Positions 1 to 6,402 of a stretch of DNA of 12,865 bases are shown here, one piece after another. The DNA is taken from contig JBLHKV010000091.1 in NCBI GenBank assembly GCA_047618115.1, forward strand, positions 1-12,865, written 5' to 3'. The number at the start of each line of letters is the position of its first letter. Position 1 is the first letter of the stretch. The position numbers were made by a program, and so were the translations under genes. This DNA is from CALJGI01 sp047618115 (GTDB lineage Bacteria; Pseudomonadota; Gammaproteobacteria; Pseudomonadales; Halieaceae). Under the pieces are notes generated by a model. The model saw nothing but the letters and a program-made list of their open reading frames with translations. It had not been told where the DNA came from and made no database searches.

Positions 1-1
1 G

Positions 2-106
2 GGCCCGATGGCCGCTCGTTTAGCCCAGCAAATGCGACAGCTCAGCCAGGATTTTCAGTTTGATGAGATTGCTTCATTACTCGAACAGGTCAACGTGGAG
101 TCCTAA
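2..106 (+). CDS. C-terminal end of a probable hybrid sensor kinase / Hpt-type protein (5' end outside window)
   Basis: An open frame enters from the left edge and ends with TAA at 104-106. The 34 visible residues are helical and amphipathic (LAQQMRQLSQDF, then FDEIASLLEQV). This resembles the last helix of Hpt domains or the tail of hybrid histidine kinases. The stop lies 3 bases before the ATG of the REC-phosphatase gene, so the two are almost certainly co-transcribed. A phosphodonor next to its response regulator is the usual arrangement. The family call rests on a short tail and on context; no catalytic residue is visible. Confidence 0.55.
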   Translation, partial: GPMAARLAQQMRQLSQDFQFDEIASLLEQVNVES

Positions 107-109
107 GAT

Positions 110-1276
110 ATGCCATTGCCTCAAATAGACCTCAAGGGAGCGGACATCCTAATCGTCGACGACAATCCGGTCAACCTGAAAGTTTTGCGCCAGGTACTGG
201 AAGAAGCCGGGTATAATGTGCTTATCGCGACGAATGGCCCTAGTGCCCTCAAATTGGCGACCCAAGCCAAACCAGATGCTATAATGCTCGACGTGCGCAT
301 GCCGGTGATGGATGGCTACGCAGTCTGCCGCCGCCTCAAGTCAGACGAGACTACAGACGCTATCCCAGTGCTCTTTATTACAGGGGATGATCATGCCGAT
401 GCCTTAGTTGCTGGATTTGATGCCGGCGGTGTTGACTATATAACCAAACCTTTCCGCAAGGAAGAGGTTTTGATGCGTCTAAAAACGCACCTTAGTCTCA
501 GTCATCTGACCAACGAATTGTTGGACAAGAACGAACTGCTCGAAAGGGAAAATGAGAGGAAGGGGCGCGAACTGGTCCAGGCCCGTGACTTGCAGACAGC
601 GATGCTGCCGAAACAACAGCCCTCCTTTCCGCAAATCGATATGGGCTGGCACATGACGACAGCGAGTGAGGTTGGTGGCGATTACTATGACTATATTCTG
701 ACCGATGATGGAACGCTCACTTTTATATTGGGTGATGCTACGGGCCATGGCTTACAGGCAGGCAGCGTCGTTTTCGCTATCAAGATTATCTTCCAGAATT
801 TGGATGAGGGCTCGACCATTGTCGATTCGTTCCAGATCATGTCGCGAAATCTTAGGGACATGAATTTGCAGCGTTTTGGCATGGCTATGGTCATGCTTAA
901 ACTGAAGGACAATCTGCTAAAAATTTCCTCCGCCGGTATTCCAGGTTTACTCATTTATCGAAATGCCGACCAGACGATAGAGGAAGTAGAAATACCGGGA
1001 ATGCCATTGGGTTATGTTGCCCATTTTGACTATGAAGAGCGCGACGTACAATTGTGTAGCGGTGATGTTGTACTGCTCATGAGCGATGGGCTGATTGAAC
1101 AGCAAAACGCCGCCGGGGAAATGCTCGGTTTTGAGCGCCCCCGGGAATATTTCCTTCAAGTTGCGGATCAACCCCCCGCCATAATTTGCCAGCATATGAC
1201 CGAAAAAGGCGCCGAGTGGGCGGGTGATGTGCCACAGGGCGACGATATCACCTTTGTAGTTTTCAGAGTTCGCTAA
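110..1276 (+). CDS. Response regulator with N-terminal REC domain and C-terminal SpoIIE/RsbU-type PP2C phosphatase
   Basis: The 388-residue protein has two domains. Residues about 10-128 form a REC receiver: acidic pair D17/D18, phosphoacceptor D61 in MLDVRMPVMDG, switch T91 and conserved K113 in KPF. A charged helical linker (about 133-160) follows, as in phosphatases that signal through a coiled coil. Residues about 158-388 are a SpoIIE-type PP2C domain: ARDLQTAMLP, metal-binding D191 in GGDYYDY, D209 in GDATGHG, D326 in MSDGLIE and a terminal GDDITFVVF. Proteins of this family dephosphorylate a Ser/Thr-phosphorylated anti-sigma-factor antagonist when the REC domain is phosphorylated, feeding partner-switching control. 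No C-terminal anti-sigma kinase domain is present, unlike the HsbR type. The partners are not in the window. The protein appears intact and is probably cytoplasmic. The ATG sits 3 bases after the upstream stop, implying one operon. Confidence 0.93.
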   Translation: MPLPQIDLKGADILIVDDNPVNLKVLRQVLEEAGYNVLIATNGPSALKLATQAKPDAIMLDVRMPVMDGYAVCRRLKSDETTDAIPVLFITGDDHADALVAGFDAGGVDYITKPFRKEEVLMRLKTHLSLSHLTNELLDKNELLERENERKGRELVQARDLQTAMLPKQQPSFPQIDMGWHMTTASEVGGDYYDYILTDDGTLTFILGDATGHGLQAGSVVFAIKIIFQNLDEGSTIVDSFQIMSRNLRDMNLQRFGMAMVMLKLKDNLLKISSAGIPGLLIYRNADQTIEEVEIPGMPLGYVAHFDYEERDVQLCSGDVVLLMSDGLIEQQNAAGEMLGFERPREYFLQVADQPPAIICQHMTEKGAEWAGDVPQGDDITFVVFRVR

Positions 1277-1308
1277 GCCTGCTGGCTACTGATGGGACCT
1301 TTTACGAG

Positions 1309-1356
1309 GGATCGCGATCCCGGCGATCCCGGCGATCCCGGCGATCCCGGCGATCC
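1309..1356. repeat. 9-bp tandem repeat (CGGCGATCC, four perfect copies) led by a 12-bp palindrome
   Basis: Four exact copies of CGGCGATCC occupy 1321-1356. They are preceded by a degenerate copy that shares the last seven bases (1314-1320). Positions 1309-1320, GGATCGCGATCC, form a perfect palindrome. The array lies between the end of the phosphatase gene and the tRNA fragment, outside any coding frame I can support. Each unit carries a GATC. It may be simple slippage DNA; no function is implied by sequence alone. Confidence 0.9.
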
Positions 1357-1384
1357 TCATGGTCGGAATTTGACTATCTGATTA

Positions 1385-1423
1385 ATCCGCTTGTCGTGGG
1401 TTCGAACCCCACCGGGTTTACCA
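1385..1423 (+). other. 3'-terminal tRNA fragment including CCA: probable integrase attachment-site remnant
   Basis: A perfect T arm is present: stem GTGGG (1396-1400), loop TTCGAAC, stem CCCAC (1408-1412). The 3' acceptor strand CGGGTTT, discriminator A (1420) and encoded CCA (1421-1423) follow. TTAATCCGC upstream matches the 3' half of an anticodon arm, most like tRNA-Lys or tRNA-Asn. The 5' half is missing: no AAACCCG acceptor strand, D arm or 5' anticodon strand lies in the preceding 100 bases. A fragment running from the anticodon loop to CCA is the classic duplication left when a tyrosine integrase uses a tRNA gene. Identity of the tRNA cannot be fixed without the anticodon. Confidence 0.8.
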
Positions 1424-1426
1424 ATT

Positions 1427-1468
1427 AAAAGCAGGTACTTACGAGAAATCGTGGATGCCTGTTTTTTT
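1427..1468 (+). terminator. Rho-independent terminator just after the tRNA fragment
   Basis: AAAAGCAGG (1427-1435) pairs with CCTGTTTTT (1458-1466), with one G-U pair. The stem is capped by an inner ACGA/TCGT helix that closes a GAAA tetraloop (1445-1448). A run of seven Ts ends at 1468. The position 3 bases after CCA suggests it is the original terminator of the tRNA transcript. Confidence 0.8.
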
Positions 1469-1496
1469 GTTTATAGCCCAATTTCCATAGTTGATT

Positions 1497-1646
1497 TCAC
1501 TCTATATGGTGAACTCGCTCGTTGATGAACTGCTCACTATCCGATTGTCGGAAGCGGGTAGACCGGTCTATTTTGATAAAAGAGAGTTTGGCGGTTGCCT
1601 TTAGTTCGAAAACCTTGGACCGACTAATCGCCAGTTGTTTAGCCAC
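1497..1646 (-). CDS. Excisionase-like HTH_17 (AlpA/Xis-type) protein, short or decayed
   Basis: The reverse-strand frame from GTG at 1646 encodes about 49 residues. It reads VAKQLAISRSKVFELK, then KLSFIKIDRSTRFR, then SDSEQFI. This is the characteristic layout of the winged-helix domain shared by phage excisionases and AlpA-type regulators: helix-turn-helix, then a wing with the R-x-x-R-F motif, then a helix with FI. These proteins bend DNA at attachment sites or regulate integrase. An in-frame TAA lies three codons upstream of the GTG (1656-1658). Upstream of that, the same frame carries PITPSEQR, which could be the original N-terminus, so the gene may have been broken by one base change. 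No clear Shine-Dalgarno precedes the GTG. Its position 75 bases from the tRNA fragment supports the call; no integrase gene is visible. Confidence 0.65.
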   Translation of the reverse strand: MAKQLAISRSKVFELKATAKLSFIKIDRSTRFRQSDSEQFINERVHHIE

Positions 1647-1736
1647 CTGTTCTATTTATCGTTGTTCGCTGGGTGTAATCGGATATCCTAGCGAGCAGGT
1701 GGTATATTCAATTTTGGCAAAAAAAGTAGGAGAAGA

Positions 1737-1868
1737 TTGAAGGCACTCACGTATATAGCCGCGAGTGTCGTAAGCATCCTGGCAACAACCATTTTTTACG
1801 GTTCTGAAGCGGAATGCCGCGCTATTGCTCAGCGCGAATATCCAAACGATGCAGAAATTCACTTATGA
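1737..1868 (+). CDS. 43-residue membrane-anchored or exported small peptide, family not recognised
   Basis: A TTG start at 1737 is preceded by AGGAG (1728-1732) at a standard spacing. The peptide begins with Lys and continues with a hydrophobic stretch (residues about 4-22: LTYIAASVVSILATTIFYG). A hydrophilic tail follows, SEAECRAIAQREYPNDAEIH, ending with TGA at 1866-1868. This is the layout of a single-pass anchor or an uncleaved signal peptide with a short periplasmic tail containing one Cys. There is no lipobox with Cys directly after the hydrophobic part. I do not recognise a family. The strong RBS and coherent topology argue for a real gene; the TTG start and small size keep confidence moderate. 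Confidence 0.45.
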   Translation: MKALTYIAASVVSILATTIFYGSEAECRAIAQREYPNDAEIHL

Positions 1869-2291
1869 TCAGGCACAGTGATGCGCCCTCAGTTTTTCGT
1901 CATTCTGTAGGATTTGAATATTGCGACGCAGTGACCTAACGCTGAAAACGCTCTTTTGTAAAGGGAAGCTGATCACTTAAAGATAGCTACGCTGCCAAAG
2001 GTGAATATCCATGGGCACGAGCGAGTTTTTTCAATCGCTCTTTGCCTCCTTCATCTCTATTCACACGAGTATGAGCTAAATAATCTGTCACGAGTACTCG
2101 ATATCAAGCGGGGATACATAAGATCTATAAAGAGATTTTCAGGGGGGCAGTTCAAGCGGTATGAGGGTAACTGGAGCAGTCTGGTGTGCGATACGTACTC
2201 GAGGTCGTGGTGGAATGTCGGCCTTGGCCGCCGGTCCGTTCCCGGCTCGGTGCGTCACGATGGACGAAAGAAGCTGTGAATAGGACCGATG

Positions 2292-2337
2292 GGCAAGAAA
2301 TATAGGAACCACCTATTAATTACTTATTTTTCTTGCC
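2292..2337. repeat. Nested inverted repeat / hairpin
   Basis: GGCAAGAAA (2292-2300) and TTTCTTGCC (2329-2337) are perfect 9-bp inverted repeats. Inside lies a second perfect hairpin: ATAGG (2302-2306), loop AACCA, CCTAT (2312-2316). The outer 3' arm is T-rich, so it could act as a terminator for transcription from the left. The nested form is also seen in small palindromic repeat elements. There is no second copy in the window. Confidence 0.65.
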
Positions 2338-2356
2338 AATAGTTGCTTTTATCGCA

Positions 2357-2372
2357 CTCGCGAGAATATTCT
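2357..2372. promoter_or_regulatory. Overlapping palindromes upstream of the TetR gene (candidate operator)
   Basis: CTCGCGAG (2357-2364) and AGAATATTCT (2363-2372) are perfect overlapping palindromes, 43-58 bases before the TetR start. TetR-family proteins commonly bind palindromes in their own promoter. The palindromes are short, so the call is speculative. Confidence 0.25.
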
Positions 2373-2414
2373 AGGTAGACGTTTTATCCGACCTCTTTTG
2401 ACTGCGAGTATATC

Positions 2415-3083
2415 ATGCCCCGTACCGCTGAACTCTTAGCGCAAAAACAGAAAATTGTCAGCGCAGCCATCGCCCTTTATATCGACGATCGCGCAAACTT
2501 CACCATCGCTAACATAGCTCGCAAGACACGCATAAAAAAGGTCGATATTTATAGCCTATTCAATTCCCGCAGCGCGATCCTCAAGTATTACTATCCACTC
2601 TGCGTAGAGCGTTACCGGGTTATGATCGCCGAAATCGATGACTTCGCAACCTGGTCTCTTGAGGAAAAACTCGCCAACTTCGCCTATGCCCTTTTTGATA
2701 TGCTACAGGAAGAACGCGAATTTGTTGACGAACACTTCACCGAGGCAATTGTTCACGGATCCGCTACTTCGCGCTTCGAGCACGATGTCGAAGCCCTACT
2801 GAGAGAATTTATCGGTGAAGACTGCACAGTAGGTTGGCTCGCGTCGTTTTTGGCACGAGAGTATTTGCACTTAGTACGTTTCTGGTTGGACGACGAGAGT
2901 ATCGATGTACAACGCACCATGGCGCTGGTCGATAAAGCCACCTCTTTCATCGGCGAGGCAATCCACTCTCGTGCATTGGTCTATAAGGGTATTGACCTAA
3001 CCAAATATCTCGTTGCCAACGATATAATTAAGATGCCTTTAGCCAAGATCGTACTCGGTCAGGCACTGCGTTGGGCACGATGA
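2415..3083 (+). CDS. TetR/AcrR-family transcriptional regulator
   Basis: 222 residues, a usual TetR length. Helices 1-4 are recognisable at residues about 10-60: QKQKIVSAAIALY, then FTIANIARKTRIKKVDIYSLF, matching the TetR helix-turn-helix followed by the Y-x-x-F segment. The remainder (about 65-222) is helical and poorly conserved, as expected for ligand-binding and dimerisation domains. It would repress its own operon until a ligand binds. Its TGA overlaps the ATG of the ABC1-kinase gene (ATGA at 3080-3083), so the pair is translationally coupled. The ATG at 2415 has only a poor SD (GCGAG), but no better upstream start fits the family N-terminus. The ligand is unknown; the neighbours suggest a lipid or hydrophobic compound. 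Confidence 0.85.
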   Translation: MPRTAELLAQKQKIVSAAIALYIDDRANFTIANIARKTRIKKVDIYSLFNSRSAILKYYYPLCVERYRVMIAEIDDFATWSLEEKLANFAYALFDMLQEEREFVDEHFTEAIVHGSATSRFEHDVEALLREFIGEDCTVGWLASFLAREYLHLVRFWLDDESIDVQRTMALVDKATSFIGEAIHSRALVYKGIDLTKYLVANDIIKMPLAKIVLGQALRWAR

Positions 3084-4414
3084 GCGAGTTTCCTTCTAAT
3101 AAATTTCAACGCGGCAAGATACTCGCGCAGACCGGCCTTAAAGTAGGCAAAAACTACGCCCTCTACTACGCCAAACGTACGCTCTCCAGTGATCGTGAGA
3201 CGGCTCGTAATCGACTCAACCAACAGAATGCAGCCGCAGTGTTTGAAGATTTTACTCAGCTGCGCGGCACGGCCCTCAAATTGGCGCAATCGCTGAGTAT
3301 GGACACCGGTGTCTTGCCTGAAGAGTTCGTCGAAGTGATGGCGCAGGCACAATACCGCGTGCCGCCAATGAACCGCGCCATCGTCCGCGCTATCGTCCAA
3401 CGCGAATTGCGGCGCCCAGCGCAAGAAATTTTCCGCCATTTTGATGACACCGCCATCGCCGCCGCCTCTATTGGCCAGGTGCATAGAGCCGTAGCCCACG
3501 ACGGGCAGCAGCTAGCGATCAAATTACAGTATCCCAACGTGCGCGATACCATTCAATCGGATCTGGCCATGGCTCGCGTGCTCTTCCGCCCATTGTTCAA
3601 AGGCGATGATATCGATATCTATTTCAATGAAATTCGCGATAAGCTATTGGAGGAGACCGATTATCTGCAGGAGGGCCGCTACCTCGATACATTCTTCGGT
3701 ATCTATGGCAACGACTCACGGATTGCCATGCCCGAATGGAGATCCGACCTCAGCAGCGAGCGCGTACTGGCGATGACCTACGTCGATGGTTTACACTTGC
3801 GCGAGTTTCTCGCAACCAATCCCGACCAGCAGCGTATCGACCACTTCGGCCAACTGCTATGGGATTTTATCCACGATCAGGTTGAGCGACGTATCTACAC
3901 TTTTCACGCCGACATTCATCCGGGCAATTTCTTGTTCCGCGACGATGGTCGCCTCGGCATCCTCGACTACGGTTGTGTCAAGCAATTTCCGCCCGAATTC
4001 CTCGACACCTGCATCCGCATGCTCACCGCCCACGTCGTTGACGACGAAGAAGCGATTCGCGATTGTTATTACCAGATCGGCATCCTCGGCCCCGATGCCG
4101 AGCAGCAACAATCTCAATCCGAACTCTACGCTTTTATCCGCGATTTCGGCCGCTTTGTATTGCTGCCTTATACCGGCGACAGCTTCGACTTCGGCGATCG
4201 CTCTTTCCGCCTTGAGCTCAACGAGTATATTCGCGCATCAATGCAGTGGCGTGGATTACGCGTATCACCACACTTTATTTTCGTAAACCGTCTACTCTTT
4301 GGCCTTTATGCGATGCTGATGCAGCTAAAACCGCGTATCGCCACAAGGCAGAGCCGTGAAATTCTCATAGCGGCCGGATCCCGTAGCGAAGAGCCGAAGC
4401 ATGCTGGCGCTTAA
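3080..4414 (+). CDS. ABC1/UbiB (ADCK-like) atypical kinase/ATPase
   Basis: 444 residues from the ATG at 3080. I chose this start over an in-frame TTG at 3071 because it forms an ATGA overlap with the TetR stop. Motifs in order: KxGQ-like segment RGTALKLAQ (residues 62-70, with Ala in place of the Gly of KxGQ), Ala-rich nucleotide loop AAASIGQVHRA (127-137), K148 in AIKLQYP, EETDYLQE (191-198), catalytic loop HADIHPGN (D278, N283) and metal-binding DYG (296-298). This is the set seen in UbiB/COQ8/ADCK proteins, which support isoprenoid-quinone or other lipid metabolism through ATPase activity. This protein lacks the two C-terminal membrane helices of UbiB and is not beside ubi genes, so it is a paralogous ABC1 protein rather than UbiB itself. 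It overlaps the SRPBCC gene by 14 bases. Confidence 0.88.
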   Translation: MSEFPSNKFQRGKILAQTGLKVGKNYALYYAKRTLSSDRETARNRLNQQNAAAVFEDFTQLRGTALKLAQSLSMDTGVLPEEFVEVMAQAQYRVPPMNRAIVRAIVQRELRRPAQEIFRHFDDTAIAAASIGQVHRAVAHDGQQLAIKLQYPNVRDTIQSDLAMARVLFRPLFKGDDIDIYFNEIRDKLLEETDYLQEGRYLDTFFGIYGNDSRIAMPEWRSDLSSERVLAMTYVDGLHLREFLATNPDQQRIDHFGQLLWDFIHDQVERRIYTFHADIHPGNFLFRDDGRLGILDYGCVKQFPPEFLDTCIRMLTAHVVDDEEAIRDCYYQIGILGPDAEQQQSQSELYAFIRDFGRFVLLPYTGDSFDFGDRSFRLELNEYIRASMQWRGLRVSPHFIFVNRLLFGLYAMLMQLKPRIATRQSREILIAAGSRSEEPKHAGA

Positions 4415-4856
4415 TATTTCAACAGAGGTCGACGGCAATTTTCGCGCAGTGTTCCGAGGCTTCAGCCGCGATTTATTTCTCAGGCTCAACCCGCCTTTGC
4501 CGCCGGTCAAGCTACTGCGCTTCGACGGCATGGGCATCGGCGATGAAGTGCACCTCGAATTGAGTTTTATATTTTTCCGCCAACGCTGGATAAGCCGTAT
4601 CACCGCATTTGAGCAATCCGAAAACGAAATTTTCTTTGTCGATGAAGGCATACAACTGCCTTTCTTTTTGCAATCCTGGCGGCACTGCCACCGGATCGTC
4701 GATCGACAAGGGCAAACAACGATCATCGACGAAATTACTTTTCAAGCTCCCAACCGCCTGCTAAGCTTGCTTCTGCTACCCACCCTCTATTTGCAGTTTC
4801 TCTACCGCAAACCCATCTATAAGCGTTTTTTTTCTGATCTTCAATCGACGAGTTGA
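4401..4856 (+). CDS. SRPBCC (START-like) superfamily protein
   Basis: 151 residues from the ATG at 4401, overlapping the end of the ABC1 gene by 14 bases, with GAAGAG just upstream. Sequence features are those of small SRPBCC ligand-binding proteins: an FRGFSRDLFLRLNPP helical start, alternating strands (GDEVHLELSF, RWISRITAFE, EIFFVDEG), a D-E-I-x-F strand (IDEITFQAP) and a C-terminal amphipathic helix ending YRKPIYKRFF. The fold forms a hydrophobic cavity for lipids or polyketides. Coupling to an ABC1 kinase and a TetR regulator suggests the three act on one hydrophobic substrate. That is inference. IS DNA begins only 8 bases after the stop, so any further operon gene has been displaced. 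Confidence 0.7.
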   Translation: MLALNISTEVDGNFRAVFRGFSRDLFLRLNPPLPPVKLLRFDGMGIGDEVHLELSFIFFRQRWISRITAFEQSENEIFFVDEGIQLPFFLQSWRHCHRIVDRQGQTTIIDEITFQAPNRLLSLLLLPTLYLQFLYRKPIYKRFFSDLQSTS

Positions 4857-4904
4857 CATTGGCGTGACCTCCGATAGTTGGGCCAGGTTAGGGGGAGAGA
4901 CCAC

Positions 4905-5357
4905 ACTCTCACGACTAAAGTCATCGACTCTTGTTAACACGCGGATTCGGCGACCATTCACGAGCGCATCGCTCATAAAATCCATACTCCACTGCTCATT
5001 GAGTTGATCCGGAGTAGATTGTAATATCCGAGCTTGATGGCTGACGCGCCGCCGCTTCTTTTTCGGGCGTAAGAGGAGATTTTCCTCCCGATAGAGCCGA
5101 TAGACTAACTTCCGCCCCACCGACCATCCCTCGCGTTGGAGCACCGTGGTCAATCGTCGATAGCCCCAGCCGACTCGACTCAGCGCCAGATCGCGGATGC
5201 GTTGACGTAACGCCGTATGCTGAGGAGCTCTACTTTGATACTGGTAGGTCGAGCGCGCTAGAGGAAGGACTCGATCTGCGCGTCGGACACTCAGGCCATA
5301 GCTTGAGGTAAGATAGTGGACCATCGGTCGTTGCTGCGCTGATTTCACCACTTTTTT
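4905..5357 (-). pseudogene. IS3-family transposase OrfB fragment, catalytic domain truncated
   Basis: The reading frame shows typical OrfB order: SSYGLSVRRADRVL, WGYRRLTTVLQREGWSVGRK, YRLYREENLLLRPKKKRRR, then the start of the DDE domain with NEQWSMDFMSDALVNGRRIR and DDFSRES. The first catalytic Asp (in WSMDF) is present. Homology ends at about 4905, before the second Asp and the Glu, and the frame then runs through non-coding IS-end sequence. A normal OrfB is nearly twice as long, so no active transposase can be made. Confidence 0.85.
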
Positions 5358-5521
5358 TTCAGTACATCCTGGAGCATGTGCTTGTCCAGCGACCGATCGG
5401 CCACCCATTGTTTGAGCTTGCGATTTTCTTCTTCTAACTGCTTGAGGCGCCGCAATTCGGCTACGCCCATGCCAGCAAATTTCTTCTTCCACCGTTAAAA
5501 CGTAGCTTCGCTAACCTCCAT
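5345..5521 (-). pseudogene. IS3-family OrfA fragment with in-frame stop and A8G frameshift motif
   Basis: From 5521 leftwards the frame reads EVSEATF, then a TAA (5495-5497) where homologues have Tyr, then RWKKKFAGMGVAELRRL, the leucine-zipper part LEEENRKLKQW and MLQDVLKKKW, with TGA at 5345-5347. The end contains CTG AAA AAA AAG, the A_AAA_AAG slippery sequence used by IS3 elements to make the OrfAB fusion by -1 frameshifting; the OrfB frame is the -1 frame. The N-terminal helix-turn-helix half is missing. Confidence 0.8.
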
Positions 5522-5525
5522 AGTA

Positions 5526-5894
5526 TTGGAAGATGCTGATTCTGATGGTGACGGTGTACATTCGGCCGACTCGTTAGACACCCTCGTCAGCGAGCGTGAG
5601 ATCGGTCAAGTGCCTAATGGTCCGTATCTATATCAGAACGCGCCGAACCCATTTAATGGATCCACGGTATTGCGATATGAGTTCGAGCGGATGCAACCCG
5701 TAAAGCTGGCGATATACTCGCTTGGTGGGCAACAAGTCGTGCAGCTAGTAGATACCGTGCAAGGGCCTGGTTATTACGAGTTTATCTGGGTTGGGCGGGA
5801 CGGTGATGGTCGCCGACTGGCCAGCGGATTGTATCTGGCGCGTTTGCTCGGTGATCAGGTAGTGCAGACTCGCAAGCTGTTGTTGATACGGTAA
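5526..5894 (+). pseudogene. C-terminal FlgD-like Ig / T9SS type A sorting-domain fragment of a beheaded secreted protein
   Basis: The frame (122 codons if a TTG at 5526 is used) has no RBS and starts at the IS border; an in-frame stop lies upstream inside the IS. It first shows an acidic calcium-binding-like stretch, DADSDGDGV, as in dockerin or thrombospondin type 3 repeats. A domain of about 85 residues follows, with the hallmarks of C-terminal secretion/sorting domains: LYQNAPNPFNGST, a beta-rich middle (VKLAIYSLGGQQV), WVGRDGDGRRLASGLYLARL and a terminal TRKLLLIR. Such domains close large exported proteins in Bacteroidetes-type T9SS carriers and several uncultured phyla. Almost certainly the remaining 3' end of a much larger gene, cut by IS insertion or deletion. 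Confidence 0.75.
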
Positions 5895-6402
5895 CGCAAA
5901 GTAGGTCGCGCCTGCTTTGCTGGCACTCCCAAGACCATAAAAACGTGTTTGATATATATGTCAGGTGAAATGGGGTTTGTTTTTAAGTAGACTTAGGACA
6001 GGAAAAAGAACCTCTTGAGAAATAAGAGGTTGTAAAAAGGTGGAATGATCGGAATCGAATTGATAGGAGCTAGTCGCGCGTAGAGTGACTTTTGTTTCTT
6101 TAAAAATTACGGCTGTTTATATTATAGGTTACCGTGTTGCTGTCACTCGTATGCCCTAAATTGGGGAAAACTCCTAAATGAATACTCTGTCATTATATCA
6201 GAGGTTCTTTTCTTTCCTGATCTAACACCCTGTCCAGTGCGCCCTGCAAGTTGCCATCGACTCAACAGCACGCAGAGGAATGCCTTGTCGATACCCACAA
6301 CCATCCAGAACAGGAATCCCTTTTGAGCAGAGATCCCCACATGCATAGCCCGGCCTGTACCATCACCGTGGACCCGTGTTTTCCAGGCAATTGGTGCGGC
6401 TC
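5895..6402. other. 508-base intergenic stretch with one strong hairpin
   Basis: No supportable gene. AACCTCTT (6009-6016) and AAGAGGTT (6024-6031) form a perfect 8-bp hairpin with a 7-base loop; no T run follows, so it is not a standard terminator. From about 6230 the base composition rises toward that of the helicase gene, so the helicase fragment may begin upstream of its start codon. I see no clear promoter. Confidence 0.5.

Larger units (their letters stand above)
1869..2414. other. 546-base stretch without a convincing gene
   Basis: Open frames here (for example 2001-2279, 92 codons) have no family signature and odd composition. A 22-codon frame from ATG at 2010 has a weak AAAGG upstream and is not supported further. 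Supportable content is the nested hairpin at 2292-2337 and two overlapping palindromes at 2357-2372, before the TetR gene. It probably contains decayed coding DNA plus the promoter region of the following operon. Confidence 0.5.
4865..5525 (-). mobile_element. Decayed IS3-family insertion sequence (IS407-like), internally deleted and end-truncated
   Basis: Reverse-strand OrfA and OrfB remnants are joined by a frameshift motif. The left edge TGACCTCC at 4865 is a plausible terminal inverted repeat for the IS407 group. Only about 40 bases separate it from the last recognisable OrfB codon (near 4905), so the second half of OrfB is missing. The right edge stops inside OrfA near 5525, where an unrelated gene tail begins; no matching second inverted repeat is visible. 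The element cannot transpose by itself. Confidence 0.8.

Noticed and set aside
1385..1423. Complete tRNA gene
   Set aside because: No matching 5' acceptor strand, D arm or 5' anticodon strand is found upstream; only the 3' part is present.
1522..1740. 72-codon forward frame
   Set aside because: It is the antisense of the excisionase-like frame and has no family resemblance; the reverse strand carries the HTH signature.
2010..2078. 22-codon frame MGTSEFFQS..., similar in its first bases to the start of the ABC1 gene (GGGCACG..AGCGAGTTT)
   Set aside because: The shared stretch is short and needs a 3-base gap; chance is a sufficient explanation, and there is only a weak RBS.
2001..2279. 92-codon forward frame before the TetR gene
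   Set aside because: No SD, no recognisable domain and irregular composition; the end of the frame reads like noise. It was kept only as part of the non-coding stretch.
3071..3079. TTG start for the ABC1 gene at 3071
   Set aside because: The ATG at 3080 overlaps the TetR stop as ATGA, the usual coupled arrangement, and no SD favours the TTG.
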